A DNA stretch of 64,000 nt from Bradyrhizobium sp. RP6 (GCF_003837805.1 NZ_RQIT01000028.1:1-64000); one strand, 5' to 3'; shown: positions 18,540-28,450, numbered from the stretch's first letter. Program-made: numbers and translations. The notes: generated by a model not told the origin, from the sequence alone.

Positions 18540-18612
18540 CGGCAAGTCTGGCCATCAAGGTTAGCCGCGTGGCAGGGACAGCGCTTCGTTTATGCGACGT
18601 CCAAGGCGCCGA
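18540..18612 (-). repeat. Dispersed repeat R, copy 4 (inverted)
   Basis: In plus-strand reading GGTTAGCCGCGTGGCAGGGA, CAGCGCTTCG ... GGCGCCGAGTCATGTCGCG, the reverse complement of the core of copies 1-3. Confidence 0.65.
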
Positions 18613-18639
18613 GTCATGTCGCGGCCAGCTCTCCGGCAG

Positions 18640-18712
18640 CGCGGGCGCGGTAGGGACAGCGTCGTTTCGCATGTTTCGCGACGTCGAGTCGCGCTCGCGC
18701 GGCTTCCGGTCC
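18640..18712 (-). repeat. Dispersed repeat R, copy 5 (inverted, diverged)
   Basis: GCGCGGTAGGGACAGCGTCG, then GACGTCGAGTCGCG. It follows copy 4 by about 30 bp, so two inverted cores stand in tandem here, as at 21.6-21.8 kb. Confidence 0.5.
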
Positions 18713-18924
18713 GCGCGGGCGCAGCGGCCCTTCCAGCCGAGCCGATCACAAATGGAGCCAGTGCGGTAATGGCGAAGTAACAGGATGTTAGCGATTGGAC
18801 GCACTACCGAGATCAAAATCGACAAGACGGCGGCCGTCATAGTTCAGCAGATGGACGATGAAATCGCCTTTTCTGAAGAACTGTTCTTCGGTAGCGGCGC
18901 CGCAAAATCTGGAAGTCTCACGTC

Positions 18925-19962
18925 ATGCGCAAGGTATCGATTACTACCGTTCTGATGCTCGTCTCATGCAATGCTATCGCAAACGACGATTTGATGATGA
19001 CAGCCAGACAGATCTTCAAACCGATCCCTTCTGCTATCCCCACCCTAAAGGACAATCCCGTGACGACCGAGAAAGCGGAGCTCGGGAAGATGCTGTTCTT
19101 CGACCCTCGTCTGTCGGCGAGTGGGATCATTAGCTGCAATACGTGCCACAATCTTGGAACCGGCGGCGTCGACGCGGGTCCAACGTCAGTTGGTCACGGT
19201 TGGCAACGGGGAGCGCGGCGGGCGCCAACCGTCTACAATTCAGTGTTCAATGTCGCGCAATTCTGGGACGGACGCGCGCCGGATCTTAAGGCACAAGCCA
19301 AGGGGCCCGTTCAGGCGAGCGCCGAAATGAATGCGACTGCGGATCACGTAACGACCACACTGAATTCGATGGAAGATTATGTTGGCAGGTTCAAGCAAGC
19401 ATTCCCGCTTGATACACCGCCGGTCACCTTCGACAATTTCGCGAAAGCGCTCGAGGCTTTCGAAGCGACGCTCACGACACCAGCAGCTCCGTTCGACCGA
19501 TATCTGAACGGCGATGGCAACGCGCTGGATGGCAACCAAAAGGCGGGATTGCGGCTGTTCATGGACAAAGGCTGCGCCTCCTGCCACAACGGAATCAATA
19601 TTGGTGGGCAGGAGTTTTTCCCGTTCGGCGTGATTGAAAGACCAGACAGCAAACTGCTTCCCGCAGCCGACCAGGGGCGTTTCGCGGTCACGAAGGCCTT
19701 CAGCGACCGATACGTGTTCCGCGCCGCCCCTTTGCGCAACGTAGCCTTGCGAGCTCCCTACTTCCATTCGGGTCAGGTTTGGACGCTCCAGGAAGCCGTC
19801 GGCATTATGAGTGAGGTCCAGCTCGGCGCCGAGCTCACCGAGAAGGAGACGAACGATATCGTTGCGTTTCTTAATTCACTGAGCGGCCGTTTGCCCAAGA
19901 TCGAATATCCGATACTGCCAACGCGCACAAAGGAGACGCCGCCACCGTCCTTAGACAGATAG
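18925..19962 (+). CDS. Di-haem cytochrome c peroxidase
   Basis: 345 aa periplasmic enzyme that reduces H2O2 with electrons from c-type cytochromes. A signal peptide is clear (MRKVSITTVLMLVSCNAIA, cleavage about residue 19). Two haem c sites are present: CNTCH at 71-75 (low-potential peroxidatic haem) and CASCH at 217-221. Other family blocks are LGKMLFFDPRLSASG, APTVYNSVFN, FWDGRAPDLKAQAKGPVQ, APLRNVALRAPYFHSGQ and the C-terminal ETNDIVAFLNSL. A GGAAG ribosome binding site lies 9 nt before the ATG. It is the only intact chromosomal-type gene between 12 and 30 kb besides IS genes. No convincing FixK or RpoN site was found upstream. Confidence 0.95.
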   Translation: MRKVSITTVLMLVSCNAIANDDLMMTARQIFKPIPSAIPTLKDNPVTTEKAELGKMLFFDPRLSASGIISCNTCHNLGTGGVDAGPTSVGHGWQRGARRAPTVYNSVFNVAQFWDGRAPDLKAQAKGPVQASAEMNATADHVTTTLNSMEDYVGRFKQAFPLDTPPVTFDNFAKALEAFEATLTTPAAPFDRYLNGDGNALDGNQKAGLRLFMDKGCASCHNGINIGGQEFFPFGVIERPDSKLLPAADQGRFAVTKAFSDRYVFRAAPLRNVALRAPYFHSGQVWTLQEAVGIMSEVQLGAELTEKETNDIVAFLNSLSGRLPKIEYPILPTRTKETPPPSLDR

Positions 19963-20161
19963 TGCCCTTGTTCACTATCCTGGGTGTTCTACGGTTTAGT
20001 TGCGGCGACGCAGCTCCGCTTTGTAGCTGCCGCAAGCCGGAGCGCGTTCAGGCTCATCGAACCGATCTCTGAGGATCGCACTGCTCCCTGTGTCAAGTGA
20101 CGTCCGGATTTAACCCCGTAGCGACATGAAGAAGTGACCCCCTTGTTGTTTTGGCGGATGT

Positions 20162-20218
20162 GGAGCAAGCCGCTCGCGGAGCGCGCCCCCATAGCGCCGT
20201 AGCGAGCGAGCGGCTTGC
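20162..20218. repeat. Perfectly paired GC-rich hairpin shared with the IS256 element
   Basis: CAAGCCGCTCGCGGAGCGCG ... GCGAGCGAGCGGCTTG forms a strong stem. The reverse complement recurs nearly base for base at 39065-39120, just inside the right end of an unrelated IS. Acts plausibly as a bidirectional terminator. Confidence 0.6.
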
Positions 20219-20219
20219 T

Positions 20220-21018
20220 TCACGACGTTTTCTCCGATTTAGCTTCTTGCGCCGCGGCCTTCTGCAAAAGCCCGCTACGACGCTTTTCCTTCAAGCGGTA
20301 GCTGTCGCCGCGGATTGTGATCACGTGACTGTGGTGTAACAGGCGATCAAGGATCGCGGTGGCGACCACAGGGTCGCCGAAGACTGAGCCCCACTCGCCG
20401 ACGCTGCGGTTGCTGGTGAGCAGGATCGCGCCTCTCTCGTAACGGCGGCTGACGAGCTGGACGAAAGAGATGTGCGGCATTGGGCTCAAAGGGCAGATAG
20501 CCGAGTTCGTCGATGATCAGGAGCTTTGGCTTGGCAAATTGCGCGAGCCTCTCGTCAAGCCTGCCTTCGCTGTGTCCTTTGGCAAGTTGCGCAACGACCG
20601 TCGTGGCTGCGACGAACTGCACGGAATGCCCAGTCAGGATCGCTTCACGCCCCAGCGCGACCGCCAGGTGCGTCTTGCCAACGCCAGGCGGCCCAAGCAG
20701 CAGCACGTTCTCGCCATTGGCAATCCAGCGCGCGCCAGCAAGCTCACGTACCTGCTTGGGGTCTAGCGACGGCTGGGCCGAGAAGTCGAAGCCGGAGAGA
20801 TCGCGAACGAACGGGAAGCGAGCGAGTTTGAGGGTCATCTCGATGCGCCGCTCGTCCTTGCGGGCGATCTCGCGCTCGCACAGTAGCACCAGGGTCTCGC
20901 GCAGGCTCAGCTCTTGTCGGCCGGCCTCGTCCAATAGCCCATCCAACTGGTCGCGGACGGCGGTCAGCTTCAGGCGGGTCAGCATATCGCTCAGGCGATC
21001 GGAGACAGCGGCGCGCAT
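20220..21018 (-). pseudogene. istB: IS21 IstB ATPase, frameshifted
   Basis: AAA+ helper protein. The start MRAAVSDRLSDMLTRLKL at 21018 follows istA directly. Walker A is GPPGVGKTH and Walker B is LLIIDELGYLPF. An extra base near 20480 shifts the frame at AAHLF. In the new frame the sensor region is normal (QLVSRRYERGAILLTSN, VGEWGSVFGD, LLHHSHVITIRGDSYRL). Single-base lesion. Confidence 0.9.
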
Positions 21019-21230
21019 CAGAAGCTCCCCCCGACGATTGCCTCATACTCGCCGAGCGGCCGCAGCAGCGCCGGCGGCACAACGGACGATCCTGCGAGCG
21101 CGCCAGCGCGGTTCGATCCAGTCAGGCCCGCAAAATGCTCGGGGTCGACGACGCGGCGGCGACGACCGGCACAAATCGGATGGACGGCCACCTCATGGAT
21201 CCCATGGTGGATGCGCACGAGCCGGGAGAG
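21018..21230 (-). pseudogene. istA: IS21 IstA transposase, C-terminal fragment
   Basis: Only the last about 65 residues remain (HEVAVHPICAGRRRRVVDPEHF, then RPLGEYEAIVGG), the usual IstA tail that overlaps the istB start. The upstream catalytic part is missing. Confidence 0.75.
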
Positions 21231-21623
21231 CGTGAGGTCGTCAGGGCGATCAGTCTTAAGCGTGCAGTGGTGCTGATCGCCAATCCGGCCCGTTGTCGTG
21301 CGGCGGCTGCCGCTGATCGTAAGCTGGCCGAACGCCTTTTGTCTGCGGCCTGAACGTCTTCATTGTTCTTGACGGCAAGTGGCCCACGCGGGCCGCGTTT
21401 CGTTGGGTGAATTGCTACGCGGTCTCGTCAGCTTTCAGTCAGCTGGCCCCGGTACAAAACGGTTGGGTTTAGCGAGGGCGGCAGCCCGCTAAACTCATCG
21501 GCAGCGTGGGTGTGGCAGGATACGGGCCTTGATGCCTCCATGGCTAACCGGCTCCGAGCCGCGCCCTCGCTGCTTCCGACTGGTGGGCAGGGATCAAGTA
21601 GTTAGGCTCGTCCTCCGACGACG
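21231..21623. other. Intergenic, short hairpins only
   Basis: No gene. A dyad GGGTTTAGCG ... CGCTAAACTC at 21466-21499 resembles the outer arms of repeat R. Confidence 0.35.
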
Positions 21624-21740
21624 ATGACCTCCCGGCCAGCTTCCTCCGCTGCTATGAGGCTGGCCGTGTGGGAGTTGGCTGCTCGTGGCAGGGACAGCGC
21701 TTCCTCCGTGTATGCGTGGGGGATAAGCGCCGAGTCACGT
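21624..21740 (-). repeat. Dispersed repeat R, copy 6 (inverted, long)
   Basis: CAGCTTCCTCCGCTGC, TGAGGCTGGCCGTG, GAGTTGGCTGCTCGTGGCAG, GGACAGCGCTTCCTCC ... AAGCGCCGAGTCACGTTGCC. Block for block this is the reverse complement of copy 2, including the CAGC/GCGG tail, so the unit is at least 115 bp. Confidence 0.75.
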
Positions 21741-21764
21741 TGCCGCAAACGTCAAAGGGTGGTG

Positions 21765-21835
21765 CGGGCGGGGATAGGGACAGTGTCTGATTCCAACGCA
21801 ACCGAACAGCGCCGAGTCTCCGCACTGCCTGCGAC
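21765..21835 (-). repeat. Dispersed repeat R, copy 7 (inverted, diverged)
   Basis: GGGATAGGGACAGTGTCTG ... CAGCGCCGAGTCTCCGC. Directly after copy 6, same orientation. Confidence 0.5.
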
Positions 21836-21847
21836 CCCAAGTCACCC

Positions 21848-22081
21848 TTACCTGTCTTGGTAGTTGAACACGAGAAGCATGATGCTGCGCCCGCCATGCC
21901 TTCGGAGCGGCGCGGCGAGGCTCTCGTCGGTGCCCCGCTGACGTTCAGCCGTGATGAGTAATTGAAGTCGTTCAGCTGCGGCTAGCAGCTCCGGGTCGGG
22001 GTGGATCGTTTCGCTCGGCTTAGGCTCGGGCGCGATGGCGCGCTCGCAAGCCCTCAGCCAGGCCGGCAAAGACCGGGCCAC
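21848..22081 (-). CDS. Hypothetical protein, uncertain
   Basis: A 77-codon frame from a GTG at 22081 (MARSLPAWLRACERAIAPE, PDPELLAAAERLQLLI). The first 45 residues look like a helical protein; no family recognised. It may be a broken remnant of the same phage/ICE module. Confidence 0.3.
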   Translation of the reverse strand: MARSLPAWLRACERAIAPEPKPSETIHPDPELLAAAERLQLLITAERQRGTDESLAAPLRRHGGRSIMLLVFNYQDR

Positions 22082-22385
22082 GGTTCGTAGTTCATTGTGG
22101 CAGGTCTCTCTTGACGGGATTGGCGATGGGCCAGTGAGGCTCCGGACCTCTCAAGCACAGAGCCTCACCACGGAAAGGAGGACAACGCACTGGCCGCAAC
22201 AGCGCGATCCCACCCTAGGCAGACTCGCCGCCACTAATTCTGCGATTTCCCGGTAAACCGTTTAGGCTGAACGACTGCCCGGCCGAACGACTGAACAACT
22301 GAGCGCCTTAAAGCTCCGAGAGCGACTCGCCCGCCCGACTAAACGGGTTTTGAGCTGCTGCCGGTTTGATGGACACCGAGATTAG

Positions 22386-22691
22386 GTGTTTCATGAAGCC
22401 GGAGGTGCACGGAAGTTCAGTCGCGAGTTCAAGATCGAGGCGGTCAAACTGGTTAGGGAGCGTGGGGTGTCGGTGGCGCAGGCCGGGCGCGACCTGGATG
22501 TTCATGAGAACGTTCTGCGCAAATGGGTGAAAGAGTTCGGCTCCGATCCGGTGCAGGCCTTTCCCGGCCACGGGCAGATGAAGCCGGAGCAGCAGGAGAT
22601 CGAGCGGTTGCGCCGTGAGGTCGCCAAGTTGAAGGCCGAGCGGGACATCCTAAAAAAGCCCGCAGCCTTCTTCGCGAAGGAAGCGACATGA
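22386..22691 (+). CDS. IS3 OrfA, helix-turn-helix protein
   Basis: HTH and leucine-zipper protein (FSREFKIEAVKLVRERGVSV, DLDVHENVLRKWVKEFG, EIERLRREVAKLKAERDILK). A GTG at 22386 opens the frame; the usual family start is near KFSREF. AAAAAAG near 22653 allows a -1 frameshift into orfB, which lies in the -1 frame, to make the OrfAB transposase. Confidence 0.88.
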   Translation: MFHEAGGARKFSREFKIEAVKLVRERGVSVAQAGRDLDVHENVLRKWVKEFGSDPVQAFPGHGQMKPEQQEIERLRREVAKLKAERDILKKPAAFFAKEAT

Positions 22692-23554
22692 AGTTCGTCT
22701 TCATCGCGAAGCACCGGGCGATCTGGCCGGTGGCATGGCTATGCGATGCGCTGGGGGTGTCGCGGTCGGGCTTCCATGCCTGGCTGAATCGTTCGCCCAG
22801 CGCCAGATCCCGCAGCGACGAAGAGCTCGGCGGCAAGGTGAAGGCCAGCTTCATGGCGAGCGACCGCACCTATGGTGCGCGCCGGGTGTGGCGTGATCTG
22901 CTCGCCGATGGGGCGGACTGTGGCCTGCACCAAATCGAACGGATGATGCGCCTGCAAGGCTTGCGGGCGCGGCCGCGACGCCGGCGCTTGCCGAAGGACA
23001 GCGGCGATCGACAGCTCGAGACCGGGCCGGCGAACCTCCTTGACCGGCAGTTCGCCGCCGAGCGGCCGAACCAGAAGTGGATCGCCGACTTTACGTATCT
23101 CTGGACGGCCGAGGGCTGGCTCTACGTCGCAGCGGTGATCGACCTGTTCTCACGCCGGGTGGTGGGTTGGTCGATGAGCGCCGCCATGACAGCTCAGTTG
23201 GTAACCGATGCCCTGCTGATGGCCGTCTGGCGACGCGGCAAGCCGGACGCCCTGTTGCACCACTCCGACCAGGGCAGTCAGTACACCAGCGAGCAGTTCC
23301 AGCGTTTGATGGCCGACCACGGCATTCTCTGCAGCATGAGCCGTTCCGGCAACGTCTGGGACAACGCAGCGATGGAGAGCTTCTTCTCGTCGCTCAAGAC
23401 CGAACGGACCGCCAACAAGATCTACCGAACCAGAGACGAGGCACGAGCCGATGTGTTCGACTACATCGAAAGATTTTACAACATGATCCGCAGGCACTCG
23501 ACCATCGGCTATCTCAGCCCGGTTCAGTTCGAGCGCAAGGTGGGATTAGCTTAA
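22688..23554 (+). CDS. IS3 OrfB transposase (DDE)
   Basis: 288 aa. N-terminal HTH_21-like part (LCDALGVSRSGFHAWLNR), then an rve integrase core with catalytic Asp in IADFTYLWTAEGWLY, Asp in LLHHSDQGSQYTS and Glu in NAAMESFFSSLKTE. The C terminus IERFYNMIRRHSTIGYLSP is complete. No stops or frameshifts. Confidence 0.95.
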   Translation: MKFVFIAKHRAIWPVAWLCDALGVSRSGFHAWLNRSPSARSRSDEELGGKVKASFMASDRTYGARRVWRDLLADGADCGLHQIERMMRLQGLRARPRRRRLPKDSGDRQLETGPANLLDRQFAAERPNQKWIADFTYLWTAEGWLYVAAVIDLFSRRVVGWSMSAAMTAQLVTDALLMAVWRRGKPDALLHHSDQGSQYTSEQFQRLMADHGILCSMSRSGNVWDNAAMESFFSSLKTERTANKIYRTRDEARADVFDYIERFYNMIRRHSTIGYLSPVQFERKVGLA

Positions 23555-23673
23555 CCTGGTGTCCATCAAACCGGCAGCAGCTCATTTGGCCTAGAAGGCT
23601 CTTAGTTTGAGCGCGGTTGCTTGAGAGAAGGGCCGAGGCATGCGAGAGGCCGACTGCAGCCTCTAAAGCCCGT

Positions 23674-23844
23674 TCAGGCTATGCTCTGGTCAGTAAAAAC
23701 GCGCTGCCCGCTCACCAGCTCGCGCGTAAGCCATTCCAAACGAAGCTCGGCTTCTAAAGCGCCGTTGCCTTCGCAGATGGCCGCCGCGACGACTTCAATT
23801 TGATCTTCAATAAGCTCCCGGAGGATTTGGATGCGAGGTTCCAT
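23674..23844 (-). CDS. Small acidic protein, 56 aa
   Basis: Below usual ORF length cut-offs. The ATG at 23844 is preceded by GGAG at a normal distance. The product begins MEPRIQILRELIEDQIEVV, then AAAICEGNGALEAELRLEWL and ends DQSIA. It is an amphipathic, acidic, almost fully helical small protein, much more protein-like than surrounding frames. Function unknown. Confidence 0.5.
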   Translation of the reverse strand: MEPRIQILRELIEDQIEVVAAAICEGNGALEAELRLEWLTRELVSGQRVFTDQSIA

Positions 23845-24289
23845 TGTGCTGCTCTCCGGGTGAGAGAAAGTCGCCTACCATCTTACGCTCTAAGTTTCCG
23901 GCTGGCACCCTGCCAGAAATGGTCGGCTGCCATCACGTTGAAGGTCGCGGCGCACGCCCTGACCTCCGCTCCCACCTTGCTCATTCAAGCGGAGGACCAG
24001 GACTACCGGCTTTCAAGTCGATCAGGGGCTTTTAAGTCGGACAGGCAGTAATTTTCTTCTCTCGAGCATACGGGTAAGGACACCACAGCCGGTCGCGCGG
24101 CAGCTACGTTATCTATGTGGACGTCGCCTTCGAACTTGAGCTTATGACGCACGAAACGGCCCAAAAAGAAGAAGCTCAGGATTGAGATGAAGCCCGGCTC
24201 AATCGCGGTCCTCTCGGACAAAATGCGCGAGGGCGCAAAGGCGGCGTGCATTTGTTCGAGCTGGAACTTGTGGAGCTAGGGCTCAACAA
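23845..24289. other. Intergenic, no gene seen
   Basis: Only short low-complexity frames; no domain or repeat recognised. Confidence 0.35.
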
Positions 24290-24680
24290 ACCGTGTTGCC
24301 ACTTCAGTCGTGGCGCGGTCCCTGTCGAGCCGTCTTCGGCCGGTGAGGCGTTCGGTGATGTGTCGTCGGATGCTGGACGCGACCATGTTCGGCTCCGCGC
24401 GGGAGTTCGCGGCCTAGCTTGGCCTGACGCCTAAGCGGAATTCCACCGGCGGGACGGACCGGCTAGATCGGATTACGAAACAGGGCGATTCCGATCTCAG
24501 GTACTGGCTTGACATCGGAACACGCAACGTTGTTCGGTATCCAAGGGCCCGGTCCTGGGCCGGAGGTGGCGGTATCGAAGCCCTGCTTGAACGGCGTCGG
24601 CCCATGGTCGTCGCCGTTGCCAACAAGTTGGCCACGGATCGTCTGAGCGATGATGACGATTGGGGAATTCTATGGGCCTA
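24290..24680 (+). pseudogene. IS110-family transposase, C-terminal remnant
   Basis: MFGSAREFAA, TAG in place of the usual Trp codon, then LGLTPKRNSTGGTDRLDRI, TKQGDSDLRYWLDIGTRNVV and RPMVVAVANKLA. This is the transposase_20 domain of IS110 with its Ser/Gly region. The N-terminal RuvC-like half is missing. Confidence 0.8.
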
Positions 24681-25200
24681 AGCTCGCGGCCTGACCCTTC
24701 AGCGTATCTTGACCACCTTACGTTGTGATGGCAAATGACAGCATGATGGACACCGGCGGAGCTGGACATCGAGCAAGCTCGAAGAGCTTTAGGCGCAACA
24801 AGCGCGACCCGTAGATGAGACCTCGCCGCGATCTCCATCAGGGTCAGCGGCCATGGCATCGGTCGCATTAACAAGCCTTATACATGAACGCACCCGAACG
24901 GTATCCAAAGTGCTGCTTAAATCCCCTGCATCAGCGGGCTCCACGCTTGCCCGTGGTGAGCCGTTCCTTGCCATAAAGTCCGCAGATCCGGTTGATCCCC
25001 GACGGTTCGCCCTCCCGCCGCAGCAAGACGAATAGCCAGCGGTATCCGAAGCGCCGCCGCTCGTTGGCGAGATCGCGCAGTCGACCACGGAGAGCCACGT
25101 CCGGAGGAAGCTATAGCGGAGATCTTTCCATCAGCGCTGCGATCGAACAGGCCTGCCGGTTCCGACAGGCTCATGACAGCCCGAAGATGCGCGACCGCAA
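24681..25200. other. Intergenic, probable IS debris
   Basis: No coding frame that I can support. Fragments may be transposase debris on the minus strand, but none is long enough to name. Confidence 0.3.
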
Positions 25201-25214
25201 CCAGCTTGGCGGCG

Positions 25215-25420
25215 GGCCCCAGCATTGTTTTGAAAGAAGCTCGAGAAGGGTGGCCGCCCAAAGACTCTCGATGCAATGAAGGGTGTAGTCACGTCGTGTG
25301 CCCAGGCGGACTTGGCCATTTGCCGGCGCACAAAGGTTGGAGACACCGATTTCGATCGGCTTTAGCGTCTGCGCCGCATGTACCGTCGCTGTCGGCTTCT
25401 CGGTTCCGGCGGTCAGGAGG
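25215..25420 (-). repeat. Dispersed segment 'GVSNL', copy 1
   Basis: The minus strand encodes IEIGVSNLCAPANGQVRLG, TRRDYTLHCIESLWAATLLE. Nucleotides match 30105-30275 well (CCAACxTxTxTGCGCCGGxAA, GTCCGCCTGGGCACAC) and 34905-35060 weakly. It could be the 5' end of a repeated gene or a repeat that happens to be open. Confidence 0.5.
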
Positions 25421-25612
25421 CCATTGCTTAGCTTGCAATTTTCTGCGGTTGTGCAGTGGCGAGCGGCGCGCGTGCGTCGAACTGCGCCCGCTGGATTACC
25501 CACCAGCCATGCTGCATGTTTCGCGGGATCGTGAGCAACTTTTCAACGGCTCAGCCCGCTTCGGCCGACAACTCAACCGGCTTAGGAACTGCCTCGTCAG
25601 TGAACGAAGGCC

Positions 25613-27144
25613 GATGCCCACCCAGAGATTGTCGATGCGCCGGATCAAAGGGGTTCTCCGCCTAAAACATGTTCAAGGCTTGCCGGAGCGAGCCATCGCG
25701 CACACCCTGGGCATCAGCAACGGCGCTGCGCACAGCTATGTGCGCTGAGCCGGGCGGCCGGGCTGAACTGGCCGTTGCCGGCCGGAATGATTGACGAAGA
25801 CCTGGAGCTGCTGCTTTTCCCTGCGCCGAGGCCTGCATCGCAGAGCTTACAGCGGTACGTTCCCGACTGGGGCTATGTCGACAAGGAGCTGCGCCGGCGC
25901 AACGTGACCCGCCCGGCTGCTGTGGGATGAGTATCGCGCCACCCATCCCGATGGATTCGGCTACACATGGTTCTGCACGACCTACGAGGCCTGGAAGGGG
26001 CGAGCCCGGCCTTCGATGCGGCAGACCCATCTGGGCGGCGAGAAGGTTTTCGTGGATTTCGCCGGCGACACCATCGACGTTATCGACCCCTCAAGTGGGG
26101 GGAAGTACAGTCGATGAAGCTGTTCGTCGCGGCGATGGGTGCGTCCAACTATACCTACGCCGAGGCCTGCCAAGCGAGGGGCTCGCCGACTGGGTCTGGG
26201 TCCACATCAACCTCTTCGCCTTCCTCAGCGGCGCGCCGACATTCGTGGTCTGCGACAACCTCAAGGCCGCCGTCACCAATCCGACCGCCACGATCTCGGC
26301 CTCAACCGACCTATGCGGAGATGGAAGGCCATTACAGCGCGGCCATTCTCGCAGCCTGGCCGCGGCGCCGAAAAGATAAGGCAAAAGTCGAAGTTGCGGT
26401 GCAAGTCGCCCAAAGATGGATTCTGGCGCGGCTACGCAACCAACGCTTCTTTTCATTAGCGGAGCTAAACGCAGCCATCAAAATGCTCGTCGTCGAACTC
26501 AATGCCCGGCAGATGCGCGACTTCGGCGCCAGCCGCGCCGAACTGTTCGCTGAACTCGACAAGCCCCAAGCTCATAGAGCTGCCGGACCAGGCTTACGCT
26601 TTCGCGCACTGGAAGCGATGCCGGGTCGGCCCCGACTATCATATCGAGATCGATGGACACTGGTATTCCACGCCATATCGGCTCATCCGTGAGCTCGTCG
26701 ATGCGCGCATTGACGAAGGACGGTCGAGATCTTCCACAAGGGCAGCAGGATCGCCAGCCACGCTCGCGCGCCCAACCGGCGCGGCCACACCACCATCACC
26801 GACCACATGCCCAGCGCCCATCTGCGCTACGGCCAATGGACGCCCGCCGGTGTGATCGCCGCCGGCGAGCGGATCGGCCCGCCTTCTTCCAGGCCGTGAT
26901 CGCCACCCGGCCGCATCCCGAGCAAGGCTTTCGCACCTGCCTCGGCATTCTGTCGTTGGTCAAAAGCTACAGCGCCGAGCGTGTCGACGCAGCCTGTCGG
27001 CGCGGCATTCTGATCAAGGCGCGATCCGTCGCCTCGATCCGCTCCATCCTCCAGAACGGCCTGGATCGCACCTTTCTCGACGAACCCTCCGAACACCAAC
27101 CCCTGCGCCACGGCAACATCCGCGGCCGGGATTATTTCCACTGA
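25613..27144 (+). pseudogene. istA: IS21 IstA transposase, multiply frameshifted
   Basis: Start MPTQRLSMRRIKGVLRLKH near 25614, with the HTH (ERAIAHTLGISNGAAHSYV) ending in an early TGA. The integrase core survives in pieces (FVDFAGDTIDVIDPSSG, MKLFVAAMGASNYTYAEA, FVVCDNLKAAVTN, RFFSLAELNAAIK). The C terminus is YHIEIDGHWYS ... HPEQGFRTCLGILSLVKSY, then RGRDYFH. At least five frame changes. The istB gene follows 16 bp later. Confidence 0.9.
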
Positions 27145-27160
27145 AGCCAAGGAGACTTGT

Positions 27161-27906
27161 ATGCTCAACCATCCCACCCACGAACGCCTGATCGAGCTCG
27201 GCTTGAGCGGCATGGCCAAGGCCTTTGAGGAGCAGCGACGATCGCCTGATCTCGAGGCCTTGCCGTTCGAAGATCGCATCCGCCTGCTGGTCGACCGGGA
27301 AGCCGCGGAACGCGACACCAGGCGGCTCACCACGCGCCTCAAGCTGGCCGCGCTCCGCCAGAATGCCTGCGTGGAGGACGTCGATTTGCGCACGCCGCGG
27401 GTATCGACCGGGCCCTCTTCGCCAAGCTCGTCAGTGGCAACTGGATCGATCGGCACGAGAATTTGCTCCTAACCGGAGCGACCGGATTGGGCAAAAGTTG
27501 GTTAGCCTGTGCCCTCGGCCACAAGGCCTGCCGCGACAATCGCTCGGTTCTCTATCATCGCGTTCCAAGATTGTTCGAAGCGTTGGCGCTCGCGCGGGGC
27601 GATGGACGCTATGCCCGCTTGCTCAAAACCCTTGGCCGCGCCCAGCTTCTGATTTTGGACGATTATCGGTGCTCACCGCCGCCGAGCGGCGCGATCTACT
27701 GGAAGTCCTCGAGGACCGCCATGGCCGCGCCTCCACCATCGTAACCCGCCAACTCCCTGTGGACACATGGCACGAAGTTATCGGAGACAGCCGACGCCGT
27801 CCTAGATCGCCTCGTCCATAACGCTCACCGCCTCCAGCTTGCCGGCGAAAGCATGCGAAAACGCAACGCCAAAACCGTCACCCTTGACGAGCAGCCAGAA
27901 CGCTGA
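27161..27906 (+). pseudogene. istB: IS21 IstB ATPase, frameshifted
   Basis: MLNHPTHERLIELGLSGMAK, AAERDTRRLTTRLKLAALRQ, then an indel near 27400. LLTGATGLGKSWLACALGHK holds Walker A and LLILDDY holds Walker B. Two further indels lead to DLLEVLEDRHGRASTIVTRQ and the end HNAHRLQLAGESMRKR. Not functional. Confidence 0.9.
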
Positions 27907-28199
27907 CTCTATCACCGCCTCGGCCGGAGCGGGCTGCTCACGATCGTCTGAATTCGGCGCTCATGATCGCGCGAAATCCCTGCTCACTCATCAGTGAAAT
28001 GCAGTCATGCCAAGCGTAGATCGGCCTATGAATACAACATCCCCGCGAAGAGGGCCGAGGAACGAGCACGCGTGGAATGCGCCGAGAAGGAGTATACGAG
28101 GTTCACGTCCCGGTGGCGGGCAAAGCCGCGATCCCGACAAAGCAAGGCTTCTGCGACATAGGGCTTGTTTACGATATCCGTGTCAGTCGTCTTGCCGGG
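27907..28199. other. Intergenic between IS21 and IS407-type remnants
   Basis: No gene recognised; probably contains one IS21 terminus. Confidence 0.3.
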
Positions 28200-28229
28200 C
28201 CGCTATAATTCAGTGTGACGCCCCACTGG

Positions 28230-28450
28230 TAGGCCAGAGGTCAAGATCGCGAGACACGAACTCGCTGCCTTGATCGACGCGGATCGTTGCCGGTAAGCCC
28301 ACTTCCTTGCAGGCCCCTTCCAGCACCTCCCACGACGTCGGTGCCGCGGAAGGTGAACCGCGGCGCCAGCGCCGGCGAGAAGCGCGAGAAGGTATCGACC
28401 ATTATGAGCACGCGAAGCTTGTGTCCGCTCGCCAACTGGTCATGGACGAC
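28230..28450 (-). pseudogene. IS407-type OrfB, middle fragment
   Basis: VVHDQLASGHKLRVLIMVDT, then FSRFSPALAPRFTFRGTDVV and, after an indel, ATIRVDQGSEFVSRDLDL. This is the DDE core with the first two Asp. It continues the fragment at 29390-29650. Confidence 0.8.

Larger units (their letters stand above)
20095..21230 (-). mobile_element. IS21-family element, truncated at the istA side
   Basis: The terminus near 20095 (TGTCAAGTGACGTCCGGATT with a further related repeat AAGTGACCCCC) is followed by istB and the last part of istA on the minus strand. The other end and most of istA are absent beyond about 21230. A long GC-rich hairpin at 20162-20218 between the terminus and istB is shared with the IS256 element at 39 kb. 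Confidence 0.75.
22351..23584 (+). mobile_element. IS3-family insertion sequence, apparently intact
   Basis: Perfect 27-bp terminal inverted repeats: TGAGCTGCTGCCGGTTTGAT... at 22351-22377 and its complement at 23558-23584. A 3-bp direct repeat TTT flanks both ends. The length is 1234 bp. OrfA and OrfB are both open and overlap by ATGA, and a slippery A6G lies before the overlap. This is one of only two elements in the window without obvious lesions. Confidence 0.93.

Noticed and set aside
14236..21835. CRISPR array
   Set aside because: The R repeats are long, imperfect, irregularly spaced and in both orientations; there are no short identical repeats with uniform spacers and no cas genes.
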